From assembly GCA_903632075.3 (NCBI GenBank), contig CAHIKZ030005499.1, forward strand, positions 1,859,501 through 1,923,500: 64,000 nt of DNA, written 5' to 3'. Below are positions 51,331 through 62,199 of this stretch, one piece after another. The translations under genes were made by a program, and so were the position numbers. Each line of letters opens with the position of its first letter. Position 1 is the first letter of the stretch. Source of the DNA: Acanthosepion pharaonis. Lineage: Eukaryota > Mollusca > Cephalopoda > Sepiida > Sepiidae. The notes under the pieces were generated by a model that did not search any database, had not been told where the DNA came from, and worked only from the letters and a program-made list of their open reading frames with translations.

Positions 51331-52149
51331 CTATCATCTGTTCCCCAACATGAAGAAAATTGTGTAGGAATCAGTATTGAAGTAATGATGTTATATCTAC
51401 TGTTGATGACTTTTTTGACCAACAGGAGTCTTCTTTGAACAGATGTCAGTTTAACTCAAAAAAAAAAAAAAACAATGCGGTTATTAATAAGAGTTGAAAT
51501 TAATGCATTCAAGATTTCACATGTCTAGGCTATCTCCTTCATCGTCAACCTATGAACTTTTCAACCCACCCGCGTATCAATAATTTATAAAGTTCGGTAA
51601 TTTGTACATTAAATATAATATATTTTCTTCCGTGATGCTATTTCATCGCAAGCACTGAGAATTTCTTGCGATTGTACAGCTTCATATTTAATTATGCACA
51701 TGAAATGGATATTGGTCCCACCTAGGCTCGATTTACATGTATAATTTGCAAAGGCCGGCCATATATGATCACTGACATCGTCTAATGTTCCCGACTGGCT
51801 TTTCACTACGACCAATAGTTTATAATGATAACTTCTTTTATTACAGACTCAAATATAGAGTCGGTGTCTAGAATTATCTACACAATACGGCTCCAGTTAT
51901 CATTTGAAAGCTCGTGAAACTCTTTCAAAATAAAGAGAAAAATAAATGTTATAATTACTTTCAAATAGAGAATAGGGTGTCTCTATTTAAATGAAAAAAA
52001 GTTTTTTATTAATCTATCTATGGGTCGCGTCCAAATCTACGTCCTTCTCATTCCTGTTGGAGCAACCCACTCCCTGATTGACCATGTCTTCAGGTTGAGA
52101 GCACGCTTGACCAATTGCAGGTTGATGAGTCTATTTAAACCCATAGTTT
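51331..52149. other. unassigned
   Basis: Nothing recognised. Confidence 0.3.
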
Positions 52150-52345
52150 TAAATTCAGAGTTGTCTTTTGCCAAGGCTATAGGTCTTGTCCGCTCTGCTA
52201 TTTACCCATAACTGGGATAAGAAGAAATGGATTCATACCTTTCCCAAGGTATTTGCGCGTGACTGCACGAACGTGCCTGGAATTCGAACTCTCCCTTCCG
52301 ATTTCTCAGTCCATTAATCCACCGCACGGTGGGTCCTTTATCTGT
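52150..52345 (-). mobile_element. tRNA-derived SINE family A, truncated
   Basis: tatttacccataactggg, ggattcatacctttcccaag, and the head ggaattcgaactctcccttc then ccattaatccaccgcac. Confidence 0.75.
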
Positions 52346-52658
52346 TAGTAAATACAGTCTATCTTACAAAAATATAACAATACGTTCTTAATAGCGATAA
52401 TGTTCCTATCGAAAAGATAGTTAATTCATTTCATGGCTGATCTCCTCGCCTAGCCTAACTCTAACAGCTCAAAAGAAGACAGATGGAAATTGGCTCGCAA
52501 ATTCCAGTTGCTCAAAACTAAGCTAGTATCATTTCATCATCACCGATTAGACCCTGGATTTTCTTCGTTCATAATAAACAGTTGAACTCTCAATGAAGCT
52601 CCTTGATTTGAAAGTCTTTTGGGACGTCTCAAGTTCACTCCCAGAGCTCAAGACGAAC

Positions 52659-53047
52659 TTTTGTGCTAGTGAGACGGAAAAGTACTAGGAAGAGTATTAG
52701 AGAGAGAGTAAAAAAAAGTCAAACAATTATGTCCTGACCCCCTAAAAAGAGCTATTGAGCAAAATCTCATAAAATTAGCTCAGGGGTAGGTTTTGTAATG
52801 AAATGTCTTACATTCCCTATCGCTTATGTGGACTGACTATATCAGTAGCTATATATAGTGAGCAAGAGATATACCTAGGGGCTTGCTTCGGGAATTGATA
52901 GCCTGTCACCCGATTTCCTGTCTTTCACTGGTGTATTCTCTTTTACAATAAACCTCTCTTTCTTTCATCTACGCGCGTGTTGCTGTTCCTTCACTCGAGT
53001 ACCACCTCTGTCTGTCTCTGAGGTTATACTCTTTAAGGATACAACAG
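52659..53047 (+). mobile_element. solo LTR inside the LINE
   Basis: About 390 bp between two copies of GAAC (52655-52658 and 53048-53051); the LINE frame resumes correctly across it. The right border ends ACAACA(G), the left begins near TTTGTGC, so the exact ends are uncertain. TATA-like tatatatag near 52853 and AATAAA near 52950 suit a promoter-containing LTR in plus orientation. Confidence 0.7.
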
Positions 53048-53394
53048 GAACTCATATATCCGATCCATTGAGAAAGATGTTGGAAAGTTGATCACTTCAT
53101 TCGATCTCTCTAGCTAGTCTTCTTCTGCTATGCTTTATCCTTATAAGAATCAGATGTACAAATGGTAGTACTGCTGCAATATCTGGCCTGAAGCTACCCA
53201 ATCGTCACTTTCCAGTTTTAATAAAACAAAGTAATTAGGGTGATTTTTGCCGAGGGTGACTTATTTTCTACCCAGCAACCTCTTTCTCTGCGTCGAAAGA
53301 ATATCGCCACACTGTTGCTATTTCCATTTTAATATTTGAACTTCAGATGATCTCCATTCCTTAGTTCGACCTGTTCAGACATTTACATCTAAGA

Positions 53395-53585
53395 CGTGTT
53401 ATGATCCAGAAGGATGATGATATTTCATCATTCTAAAAACAACCTTTCCACCAGTGATGAATGATGATAAGGATATTTTATCATCTTGGAAATAATGATA
53501 AAAATTTTATCATCTCAAACAACCTAGCCACCAGTGATGCTATATGATAATGATATCGCATCATTCCAAAATCTTAAACTTCCTT
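53395..53585. repeat. cluster of GATGAT/ATCATC palindromes
   Basis: Segments such as gatgatatttcatcat, gatgataaggatattttatc and gataatgatatcgcatcatt sit between two copies of caaccttnccaccagtgatg (53430 and 53518). Confidence 0.6.
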
Positions 53586-54300
53586 ATAAAAACGACCCTT
53601 CTACCACAAGCGAAGTCAGTAGAGTAAAATAGCAGTAGAGCAGTAGCAGTAATAAAAACGAACAACACAGATGTATAACCATCGCTCCGTAAAAATACAT
53701 AGTTAGCAGTCTCAAAGGCTACCCTTAACAACGAAATTCTCGGAACAAACAAAAATAAGTAAGCCCAAACCTTTAAAGAAACAAAAGAGATAATAACTCT
53801 GAGAAAAATTTTAAGACACATATTGCCGATATTGTAATTAACATCACGAAAAGAAAAATACACATTCTTGTCATTAATGTCAATACGTGTCTCAAGTCTT
53901 ATTTTTTTATGTTATCGTTGTACGTTTTCAGTAAAAGAAAAGAGAGACAAAAGGAATTCTGTATTAACTACACATACATATAACACCGGGGTAACTTACA
54001 TTAACTAACTCAACATTCAAACCCGTTATGGACTCACCATGTTACGTCCACAGGGTCGAAGCACCCACATTCCCCCGTCTTTCAAATGTAAGGAGAAAAT
54101 TCAACTCAAGCAGTTTTCGCTAATAATTTCTATTTTGTCGAGCAGACTTCCGTGTGAATACTTCGATCTTGGCCTCTCCAAGTGAAGGGTCAGTCGTTAT
54201 CTATGCTTGTCCTCATAATTTCACTTCTTCCGATGACATTCATATCCCTTACCTCATTCAGTAATCATCTATCCTGAGTGGCTCTTGAGCCTTATACTAA

Positions 54301-54779
54301 GTAAAAATATTTGTGTTGATGAATTTTTTTAGATAGGGTATTATCGTTTATTATATGGTTTGTTATTCCGATCAGCGCGTTTTAATCCGCTTAGTAGATT
54401 AAGACGGCGTTTAAAACCAATCAAGCAAACTAGCAGTTTTGTGTTCAATCCCTGCTGAAATATCATATATTTTGGTTTAGTAACAGAATAACCGATAGAA
54501 AGGTGAATAAGACTAGTAAGCAATAACTGATATGAAATATTCCTTAGGGAGAATGGAACAACATAGCCGTGGATTGAATAAAGGGTTCGATTCGAAATTG
54601 CAAAGAAGTTATCGAGACGAGGACCTGAAGAAGAACGGAGAGAAGGTCGGCTTGAGATTAAAACAACCAAGACGAGTATGTTTAGGCGAATAGCAAAAAA
54701 ATATATAATAAGAATATATGTCGTCATCTACAAACAGATTTCTTAGAAAGAAAACAATTTGACGTGTCTTTCCAAAAGT
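54301..54779. other. unassigned
   Basis: The minus ORF 54341-54727 (128 aa) has hydrophobic stretches but no motif I recognise; probably chance. Confidence 0.3.
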
Positions 54780-54789
54780 CTTCTATTTT

Positions 54790-55090
54790 CAATCAGTTAT
54801 GTGCCATGCGTGATACACGCTTAGGCGATCATGTATCTTTCGATGCATGACTGACGAGGCAGATTTTTTCCCGCAGTAGCTTGCCATTTCTTTCTGCGGT
54901 AGACCAGTTGCCATCCAAGGCTATAGAACACAGGCTGTTTTGATATCTACCCATAGCTGAGTTGAGAAGAGGAGGATTCATACCTTTACCAAGGGTATTA
55001 GTACGTAAGTGAATGTAATGAATTCGACTGGAATTCGAACTCGGCTCTCCGATTTCTCAATCCGAGTCGCTATCCACTACTCCACCGTGC
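54790..55090 (-). mobile_element. tRNA-derived SINE family A, full length with 10-bp duplication
   Basis: 301 bp flanked by CTTCTATTTT (54780-54789 and 55091-55100). On the minus strand: head gcacggtggagtagtggata (A-box-like TGGAGTAGTGG), B box GAGTTCGAATTCC, then ggtaaaggtatgaatcctcc, agctatgggtagatatc, a conserved middle (ggcaactggtctaccgc), and the tail cgtgtatcacgcatggcac then ataactgattg. This copy defines the family ends. Confidence 0.93.
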
Positions 55091-55199
55091 CTTCTATTTT
55101 ACGTGTTCAAATTGTCCGCAAGAAGGAATTGTCGAGAGACTGAAAGACAACCACGAAGCACATCTTCTCTTGTTATGATGTAATATTTGCTTCAATTGC

Positions 55200-55775
55200 A
55201 AACCATCATTAAAGATACTGCTCGTCCTGGGTATGACGATAAACTACATCCGGTAGTAAGTTCTCTGATCAGGAGGTTTTGAGGAGAGTATAGCCACCTC
55301 TTAATTGCTGTTGTTCGTAGGTTCACCCTGACCTGGGGTGGTAGCATCTGTTAGGATCCCAGATATAGGCAAATATCTAACCCCCAAACTGGGATTAACT
55401 ACGAAAGTATAAAATGGATTTTTTTATAGAAAAAATAACAGCAATACATTTTGGAAAAGAAAATTACCAGCAATACATTCTGGAAAAATATATTGCCAGT
55501 AATAAATTTTTGAAAAAAAAATATTACCAGTAATAAATTTTTAAAAAAATAATATATTACCAGCAATATCGATGACTCTCGACAAAAATAAAAAAATACG
55601 TTAATGAAACCACATCTAAAACAGATTTCTTACAAAGAATACATATTCTATTCAGACGAACATATCCTAAAAATCTTGTGGGCATTAAATAACCCATTGA
55701 GGTGTTGATATGCTGCTGGATTTTGCGATATAAAATGTCTTTCCATATTTGTTTCAAGGTTAAATCTCGCTAGCA
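55200..55775 (+). mobile_element. C-family SINE, longest copy
   Basis: Head cgtcctgggtatgacgataa; a block with ggttcaccctgacctggggt; four or five AATATTACCAGCAATA-like units (55440-55570); a unique segment gactctcgac to cgaacatatc; and the tail ggcattaaataacccattga then gttgatatgctgc. Confidence 0.85.
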
Positions 55776-56169
55776 GAAAGAAACTCGATCCTTTCAAAAC
55801 GTAATTACATGATACTTAAAGACCTTTTACATTCTACAGGATTGTAAGTCATCCAGGCTTAATGATAGAGTCGATATGAATGATCATCTCCCAGTTATAA
55901 GTAAGCTAAAAGTAAAATAACAAAAATAAGAGAAGCCCAAAGCAATTCTTAAACTGTCAGAGGAGAAACTAAATAAAGACTTCCATTAAAGACAAACATA
56001 TGTAGGTAGTTGCAGTTAAGAAAATACATGAAGCTTTGAAACCGCTTAGAATCTATAAATATTTCCATGATAATTATTCTGAACTTTCCTTTATGGTACT
56101 CAGACTTTATACGTTTAGATGCAGTATTAAATTTGGGCAAGGTTTCATCATTTTATAATAGAAATCGTT
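55776..56169. other. unassigned
   Basis: Nothing recognised. Confidence 0.3.
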
Positions 56170-56480
56170 GATGTAACTGTAAATTCTATGTTAGAAACTT
56201 CTACTGTTGCACTTTGTGAAACTCTCTTCCGGCTACTTACTCCCTAGTCAACTTTGATCTTTAATTTAATGTCAAGTGTTAACTTCTGTATTCTTAATTC
56301 CTGTTCGCTTATTGTTCTTCCGTCTTAATAATGTCTTTTTTTCTCATATTCTCTCGCACTCAGTGACTCCTTTGTCTCTTAATGGCGTCATAGAACTTCC
56401 GGTCACATTTAATCATTTCAACTATAAAATGATGAGACCTTGCTTGCCAATCTACTACTGCGTTTAAATTCATAAAGTCT
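56170..56480 (+). pseudogene. jockey-like LINE 3' end
   Basis: Parallel to 63225-63500: tctatgttagaaacttct, ccctagtcaactttgatct, cttaataatgtctttttttc, cactcagtgactcctttg. Coding potential is gone. Confidence 0.65.
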
Positions 56481-56974
56481 AGACATCAAAGAGGAAAGTT
56501 CATCAGAACAATTACCATGAAATTATTTATAGAAAAAACACATAGGGAAACTACATGCAACGAATCACAGCGGTAGGGTATTTAATGTGATATATTCTCT
56601 GGTTTTTAAGAAGAGAAAGAATAAGTGATTATTCGGAAATGAGCAATACTAAAAGTACACGAAAAAGTGGAAACTATACAGGGTAGTGTCCGAAGAATAG
56701 CAAACTCTGTCGTATCTTTCTCATGGAGTGAGACATTGAAAAAAGAAAACTAAAGCAGAGGAAGACATCTTTCATTCCTTACCTAATTCACAATAATCCG
56801 AAGACTTGCGTCGTTGTGGTTTCATTCCCTTGCTTGGGGTGAGATGATTAAAAAAAGGGAACTCAAATAGGGAGATCTTAACGAAATAGCAAGTGATGAC
56901 AGCAAAAGTCATTCCCAGGAAAGAAAGGCAAGAAAATGTAGACACTAAGTGAAATTCGCATTTTTTTTTAAATA
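56481..56974. other. unassigned
   Basis: Nothing recognised. Confidence 0.3.
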
Positions 56975-57100
56975 ATCGAGTTCACCCCAAGCAAGGCAGT
57001 AAAGCCACCGAGACGCAAGGGGTTACTGGGTGTGGAAGAGTTAGAATCAGGAACATTGCTAAGGAGCGAGAACAGGGAAAGAGTAATCAGGGGGACAGCA
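56975..57100 (-). mobile_element. D-family repeat, short copy
   Basis: gttcaccccaagcaaggcag, taaagccaccgagacgcaag and gggttactgggtg. Confidence 0.65.
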
Positions 57101-57194
57101 GATAGTGATTGACATTGCATTTAGAATTTTGCAGATTAAAGTTGGCTGGAAAGCATGGAGCCGAAAAAAGAGGCAGTAGATAATGTGAAGAATT

Positions 57195-57560
57195 GGAACA
57201 GTATAATGGCATCCGTTAGTCTCAAGAGACCCGAGATCTGAACCCGAAGATTTGGCCCCTCTCCAGAGCGTGGACCCGGGCAGGGTTTTTTATGAGAGAT
57301 GACAGAAGCCCATGAAGTATGTCTCTCCTTTTCACGCCACCGATGTTATCCAAGGGAAAGACAAAGGCCAATTCAACTTGGCACCGATGTCATCGCAGAA
57401 CGAAATTGAACATCACATCGGGCTATCTTAGGGACACCGGCTCCGGATTTTAATTCAGAGTTCAATTTCTCCTAGAACCAACCATGGCGTCTGATCCCAG
57501 ACGGCCGTATTATTTGCCCATAGTTGGAGGTTTTGAATTCAGAGTGTTTCCTTCTCCTAC
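57195..57560 (+). mobile_element. dispersed repeat (E family)
   Basis: ggcatccgttagtctcaaga then gacccgagatctgaaccc, later tctccttttcacgccaccga, gacaaaggccaattcaactt and atgtcatcgcagaacgaaat. I recall this type as common in marine invertebrate genomes. Its class (SINE-like) is tentative. Confidence 0.55.
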
Positions 57561-57755
57561 ACTAGCCACCCAAGACTATAGAATTCAATCTGTACAGCTA
57601 TTGACCCATAGCTAGGGATGGGAGAAAGAGATGGATTCATGCCTTTTCCAAGCTATTAGCACGTAAGTGAATGTAATGAGCTCAATTGGATTCGAACCCG
57701 ACTTTCTGATTCTTCAATCCCAGCCTCAATCCATTACTCTGGCGTGGCACAGAGT
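57560..57755 (-). mobile_element. tRNA-derived SINE family A, truncated
   Basis: ttgacccatagctaggg, gattcatgccttttccaagc and the head gattcgaacccgactttctg with ctcaatccattactctgg. Confidence 0.75.
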
Positions 57756-58359
57756 AGGTAGGATTAAATGAAAGCAGAAGAAAAGACACCAGAAATAAAT
57801 GCTTGCAAAAAAATAAAAAGAAGAATGGCTTCTTGAGAAATACGCAAAGCTCGAAAAACTACTGAACAGATATTGTAGATAACGCTGAAAACAATCTAAG
57901 AAGCATCATGTCAGTAAACATGCTCTTCAGCGGAATGTATAAAATCTGAATAGGAAATAATTATAGTGGAAAAAGAAAAATCACTACAATGGTGCAACAT
58001 ACATAAGTCTTCTATAACAACAGACGTAAAAAAACCTTATAGAAGCCATGGGACTCATTTCTAAGGTTTGGATAGAACTGTCCTTTTCTATATAAGGGAA
58101 GTAATTTGTTTTGTTTTTTGTTGTTTTTTTTTTTTTTTTTTTTTTGTTTTTGTTTTTTTTTTGCAAATGGGGGCAACGGAGATTTTGCGATTGAAATTCC
58201 TCATGTGAAAAACTCAATGATTTGAACGAAGATAAAATTGGTTTTGTTGCAGCAAAGAAAAACTTTTACACGTAATGACTGCACTTTGAATGTCCAAAAA
58301 TAACGACATAAAAAATTTCAAAATCCCCTTTCTATCTCTCAGATTTAGACCGAACACCT
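57756..58359. other. unassigned, with poly-T 58123-58161
   Basis: Nothing recognised apart from the poly-T tract, possibly a reversed retroposon tail. Confidence 0.3.
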
Positions 58360-59006
58360 GTCAAGATGAAGAGGAACAAGACAGATTTTCATAGAAATGG
58401 TGACAGTCTTAGCTGATTAATGGACTGATAAGGTTACTGAAGTTATAAATTAATATTACAACGGCAAAATCATCACCAAAGAACCGAATGAAAAGTAAAG
58501 CGAATTTCATAAAAAAAAAATCAGCTTGATGAGACACATATCTAAATTAATAATTAGGATTCGAATAAATAGATGACGCACCACCAGCTGACCAAAAATA
58601 TAAAAAGTAAATTTTAACATTGTTCAAAACACTGGAACAAGAAAGATCATTTTCATTACCATAATGCTATCAGTATGCGAAAAAGAAGTAAACTTTATTA
58701 GTATTTCATAAAACGCACAACCGCATTCGATAAAGTACGACGAAGTACTCCTTAAAATATTTGGAAAGCTCGATTCTACAAGGAAAGGATATTCAGAAAA
58801 TCCGTAACTGGAAACCAACCACGTGAGTGTAGACAAAATAAAAACAAATAAAAACATTGAATAGACAAAAATATTCGTAAAAGAAGGGCGTGTTTTCTCG
58901 CCGGGTTTATTTAACTTGTACAGTGAAATGGTGACCGGGATTTATTATCGGTGGACATAACTTTGATATATGCTACGAAGACAACACTGTGTTGATAGAA
59001 GCTTCC
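58360..59006 (+). pseudogene. RTE-like LINE RT, piece left of the LTR
   Basis: RTTAFDKVRRSTP (58718-58757, the motif A region AFD) and, after frameshifts, REGRVFSPGLFNLYSEMVT-like (58880-58935) and FIIGGHNFDICYEDNTVLIEAS (58940-59003, the YADD box as YEDN). Same family as 9135-10005. Confidence 0.8.
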
Positions 59007-59660
59007 TGTTATAGGACCTTACCCATAATAACATAATGGACTATTCGATACGTAATAAATACTGCGCCTCAAGAGGAAGCAGGGAGTTCAGTCCGAAGTC
59101 TTGATTTCAGTCTGAAGACGGACGACCGGCTGATCGGTTGAACTCTCTGCCTTCGGGCGGGGAGGAACCCGAACGAGGCTACGCCGAAGGGCGGAGTCTC
59201 TTTCGGGGAGGTAAACTGACCCTGAACCCGTTTATACGGTTTCAAAGGGCATATTTTTGGACGAGCCCATGGGCTCGGAGATCCCACGTTAAACCGGCCT
59301 TGTGCTACATGATGCCCTCATGGGGGGGTGACTAAATACTGTTCAGTCTGAAGTCTGGAGTGAGGTCCGTCAGAAGACTGTCAGTCAGTCAGTCAGTCAG
59401 AGCGAGTCAGTCAGTCGAGTCAGAGGCAGTCCGAAACAGAGTCGCGTTCAGACAATTATTACAAGACATTGGAATAGTGATACTGGTCGAGACTACATTG
59501 TTCTCCCAACTAAACCTGATTGTTCGTACTAACACTTTCTACTTCTCTGTATATATTCCTGTTTGTAATATATCTGTGTTATTCCATACCTGTGTTAGAG
59601 TTCTTCTTTATTGGTTCTACCTTGGACTATCACCTTGGTACAAGGAACCGGACCATAACA
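59007..59660 (+). mobile_element. solo LTR inside the LINE
   Basis: 654 bp, TGTTATAGGACC to CCATAACA. Flanks are CTTCC (59002-59006) and TTTCC (59661-59665), matching at four of five bases. It carries the GC-rich hairpin block (59150-59330) and a (CAGT)n tract (59385-59425). The LINE frame that ends IEAS before it resumes as DEKLRER after it. Confidence 0.85.
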
Positions 59661-60060
59661 TTTCCGATGAAAAATTAAGAGAAAGATGAGACAATGTCGT
59701 CAAGAAAAGCAACATAATATATTAATCGTTCGCTCTAAGAATAGAGAATGCATATGTTTTTCTACCTCAACGAATTTAATTAACTTGTACAACAAGATGA
59801 TTTCAAGAGGACTAGAAGACCTATCTAGATTTATTGTCGGTCGACGTAACCTTAACAATGTACGCTATACAAACGACACTGTGTAGATAACAGACTCAAG
59901 AAAATAACAGAAATAACGTCGAAGCGATGTAATCAAGGAAAGAAACAAAAGAAATGATTAACCTTTAATGATAAGAAGGGAGAATGCAGAATTATTTTTT
60001 TTCCTCGGCGGATTTATTTAACTCGTACAAATAGATGATTCTAAGACGACGAATTTCTTT
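59661..60060 (+). pseudogene. RTE-like LINE RT, piece right of the LTR and a second partial copy
   Basis: DEKLRERWDNVVKKSN-like segment follows the LTR. At 59735-59890 a second RT piece reads NLINLYNKMISRGLEDLSRF and RRNLNNVRYTNDTV (YADD as YTND), and at 59990-60060 a third start (SADLFNSYK). These are small duplicated RT pieces of one family. Confidence 0.7.
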
Positions 60061-60461
60061 TTTTTCGGGGGAGTGGGGATTTTTTAGGCTTACTGAGAAA
60101 GTGAAAAAAGTTTTGGTAGGGGGTGATTATATAAAAAGCGATGGTAAAGGAGAGCAGTGTGAAACAGGTAATATTTTTCCCTTTATTTTGTACACCATAT
60201 TTAAGCGAACGGTCTTTCAGTGCAGGCTCCCAGCTTCTTTCCAAGCTCAGAAACGGCGGGATAATTACTGAACACGGGATTCTTAGGCTTCTTTTTGATG
60301 CCTGGTGCTGAGAACCTTATATCTGTCTAACATGTGCATCAATCCCATTAACATTGTAAATTGGCTCTTTCATGTTGCTAAACTGTCTACAGAAATCGCT
60401 TTACTTGGTGAACTTTTCTCTTAAACGCGTGTGAGTTTACAGTGTTAGATTAAAACATCAA
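60061..60461. other. unassigned
   Basis: Nothing recognised. Confidence 0.3.
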
Positions 60462-60715
60462 GTGACATACGTGATACCTATTTGGCCAATTATGTCTCCT
60501 TTGTTTCATGACTAAATAGACAAAAGACTCCTCGGCGTTTCTTTCTGCGATAGACTGATTGCCAGTCAATCTATAGATACCAGTCTGTCCTGCAATTCGA
60601 CTCACATCTGTGATGGATTCATACCTTTTGCAATGGTATTTACGCGTAAATGAATGTAACGAACCCGACTGGAACTCCGATTTCTCATTCCGAGGCATTA
60701 TCCATTATATCTCAC
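60462..60715 (-). mobile_element. tRNA-derived SINE family A, diverged
   Basis: Tail gacatacgtgatacctattt at 60470; middle tagactgattgccagtca; body ggattcataccttttgcaat; head near 60680-60715. Confidence 0.7.
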
Positions 60716-61569
60716 CGCTGATTGCTGTAGGTCTAAAAACAAGAAAGTAATGTCTTCGTATTGGTCTGGTAATGGGGACATTTGCGATGCTACATGGACG
60801 TAAAGTGTGCGGCAGGTAAATAAAAAAAAGTCTTGAAACAACTGTTTTAAAACAAGATTTGATATGCTTAGCATTTATTAATTTTTTTATGATGTCAAAG
60901 AACACCCGTTGCCACTCTTGTGATGCCAACGAATATTCGTTGTCACTTTCGTAATGCTCATTGTAGTAGAGACTTTGTAATCGCAGATATAACTATAATA
61001 ACGCCGTTGAACAACATTCCTGTCAGAGGCCTTCGAATAATCTCGCACTAATAGTATTTCTCGATAATACTCGCTCGAATAGTGATCCGTATAGTGAAAT
61101 GGTATAGAGAATAGCGACCCGTATATTAATAGAGGATAGACTAGAAATAGCGATCGTTTTGACGTCACGCTACTACCTCCCATATATGCGTTTTCTCTAT
61201 GGTCACGTGGTTTACTTAATTCATTAATGGGGTCGCCTGTGTTTGTTCACTGGCGATCTATGTTCAAACTCAAGTGTCGGCAGCGACACTTTATTCTTAT
61301 ATAACAAAATTCATGGTTGAAGAATTTAAAAATAATGGAAACGGGATGTAAGCATATGTAGCGTCAATTTTTCAACTGAATAGAACCCGTCTGTCTAAAA
61401 TTTAAGAAACTTTGATTTTTACCTACGTAAATACATACATGGAGTCACGGCGTTGTTTTATTTGTTTGTTTTGTTTTGTTTTGTTTTTTTGTTTTTTTTT
61501 TTGTTTTTTTTGCATGAGGGGGCCAGACGAGGTTGAGAGTTACAATAAAGGGTAGATTATAAGGATAAG
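60716..61569. other. unassigned, with TGACGTCA and CACGTG
   Basis: A perfect CRE palindrome (61160-61167) and an E-box (61184-61190) are 18 bp apart. CAACGAATATTCGTTG near 60929 is a 16-bp palindrome. No gene follows, so a promoter is not claimed. Poly-T at 61475-61510. Confidence 0.3.
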
Positions 61570-61975
61570 TGGGGAAGATAACGGCTGACTCTAGACTTGA
61601 ACAGATTAAGATTGTAGAAAACATTCTCTTGGGTGCCTGTTCCATATGGCAGTGGTTCACAGGAAGAAACTGTTCGAGTGGAACTGATTTCTTGCCGATG
61701 GAATACGGAGGAAATGTGGGTGCTTCGCTACTATGTAAGTATCATGGCGGTCCTAGCCCTGAAGGTCAGACCTGGTGGAACTAGGAGATGCAGTTTGTTC
61801 GAGCACTTTCCATGGTAGTTACGATAGAACAGTGCGAGGCTCGCCACATCCCGCCCGTGTAAGAGAGGTTGGGGTGCAGTTGAGCCAATTCGGTCAATTT
61901 TCATCAACGACCTTCCCTGATGGCATCAATCCTCAACACGGTACCCGTGCTAGCGACACAACTTTTCACTCCTAT
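61570..61975 (-). pseudogene. jockey/CR1-like LINE C-terminal remnant
   Basis: Minus strand: RDVASLALFYRNYHGKCSNK (61780-61840), then a LVPPGLTFRARTAM-like piece, and a VFYNLNLFKSRVSRYLP segment near 61580-61625. Frames broken. Confidence 0.75.
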
Positions 61976-61984
61976 CTTAACCCT

Positions 61985-62105
61985 TTGAGTCCTGACCACC
62001 GCTTTACCGGTGGTAGAGAAAAATGACGTAATGGCCAGCCACCGGTTGAACAGCGGTAGAGAAAAAATGACTTAATGCCCAGACACTGGTTGAACGGTGG
62101 GTAAG
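61985..62105. repeat. CCACCGGTTGAACGGTGG hairpin array
   Basis: Three variants of an 18-bp hairpin (61997-62014, 62040-62057, 62083-62100) with gtagagaaaaatgac-taatg between the first two. Each arm pair has 5-7 bp; paired changes are visible (ACCGCTTTACCGGT versus CCGGTTGAACAGCGG). Confidence 0.65.
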
Positions 62106-62199
62106 CAATTGTAACTATTTTTATATCTACCGTGAAACATTCCATACCAATTATTTGCTAATTTTGACTCGGGAGCTCAGACAGAATGGTTGAAATTGT

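Larger units (their letters stand above)
52580..54300 (+). pseudogene. jockey/CR1-like LINE remnant split by an LTR
   Basis: 52605-52658 reads ESLLGRLKFTPRAQDE (the LGLKLTPDLKWN region). After the LTR, 53048-53340 reads NSYIRSIEKDVGKLITSFDL, then YPYKNQMYKW, then SNLFLCVERISPHCCYF. 53990-54300 reads like the NHPHSP...FANNFYFVEQTSV tail. Between 53340 and 53990 an inserted unidentified segment (see 53395-53580) separates the pieces. Confidence 0.7.

Noticed and set aside
54341..54727. 128-residue minus ORF as a membrane protein gene
   Set aside because: No homology pattern, no context, composition like random AT-rich sequence.
60887..61183. 98-residue minus ORF and CRE/E-box as a gene start
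   Set aside because: No protein motif, and no downstream gene visible.
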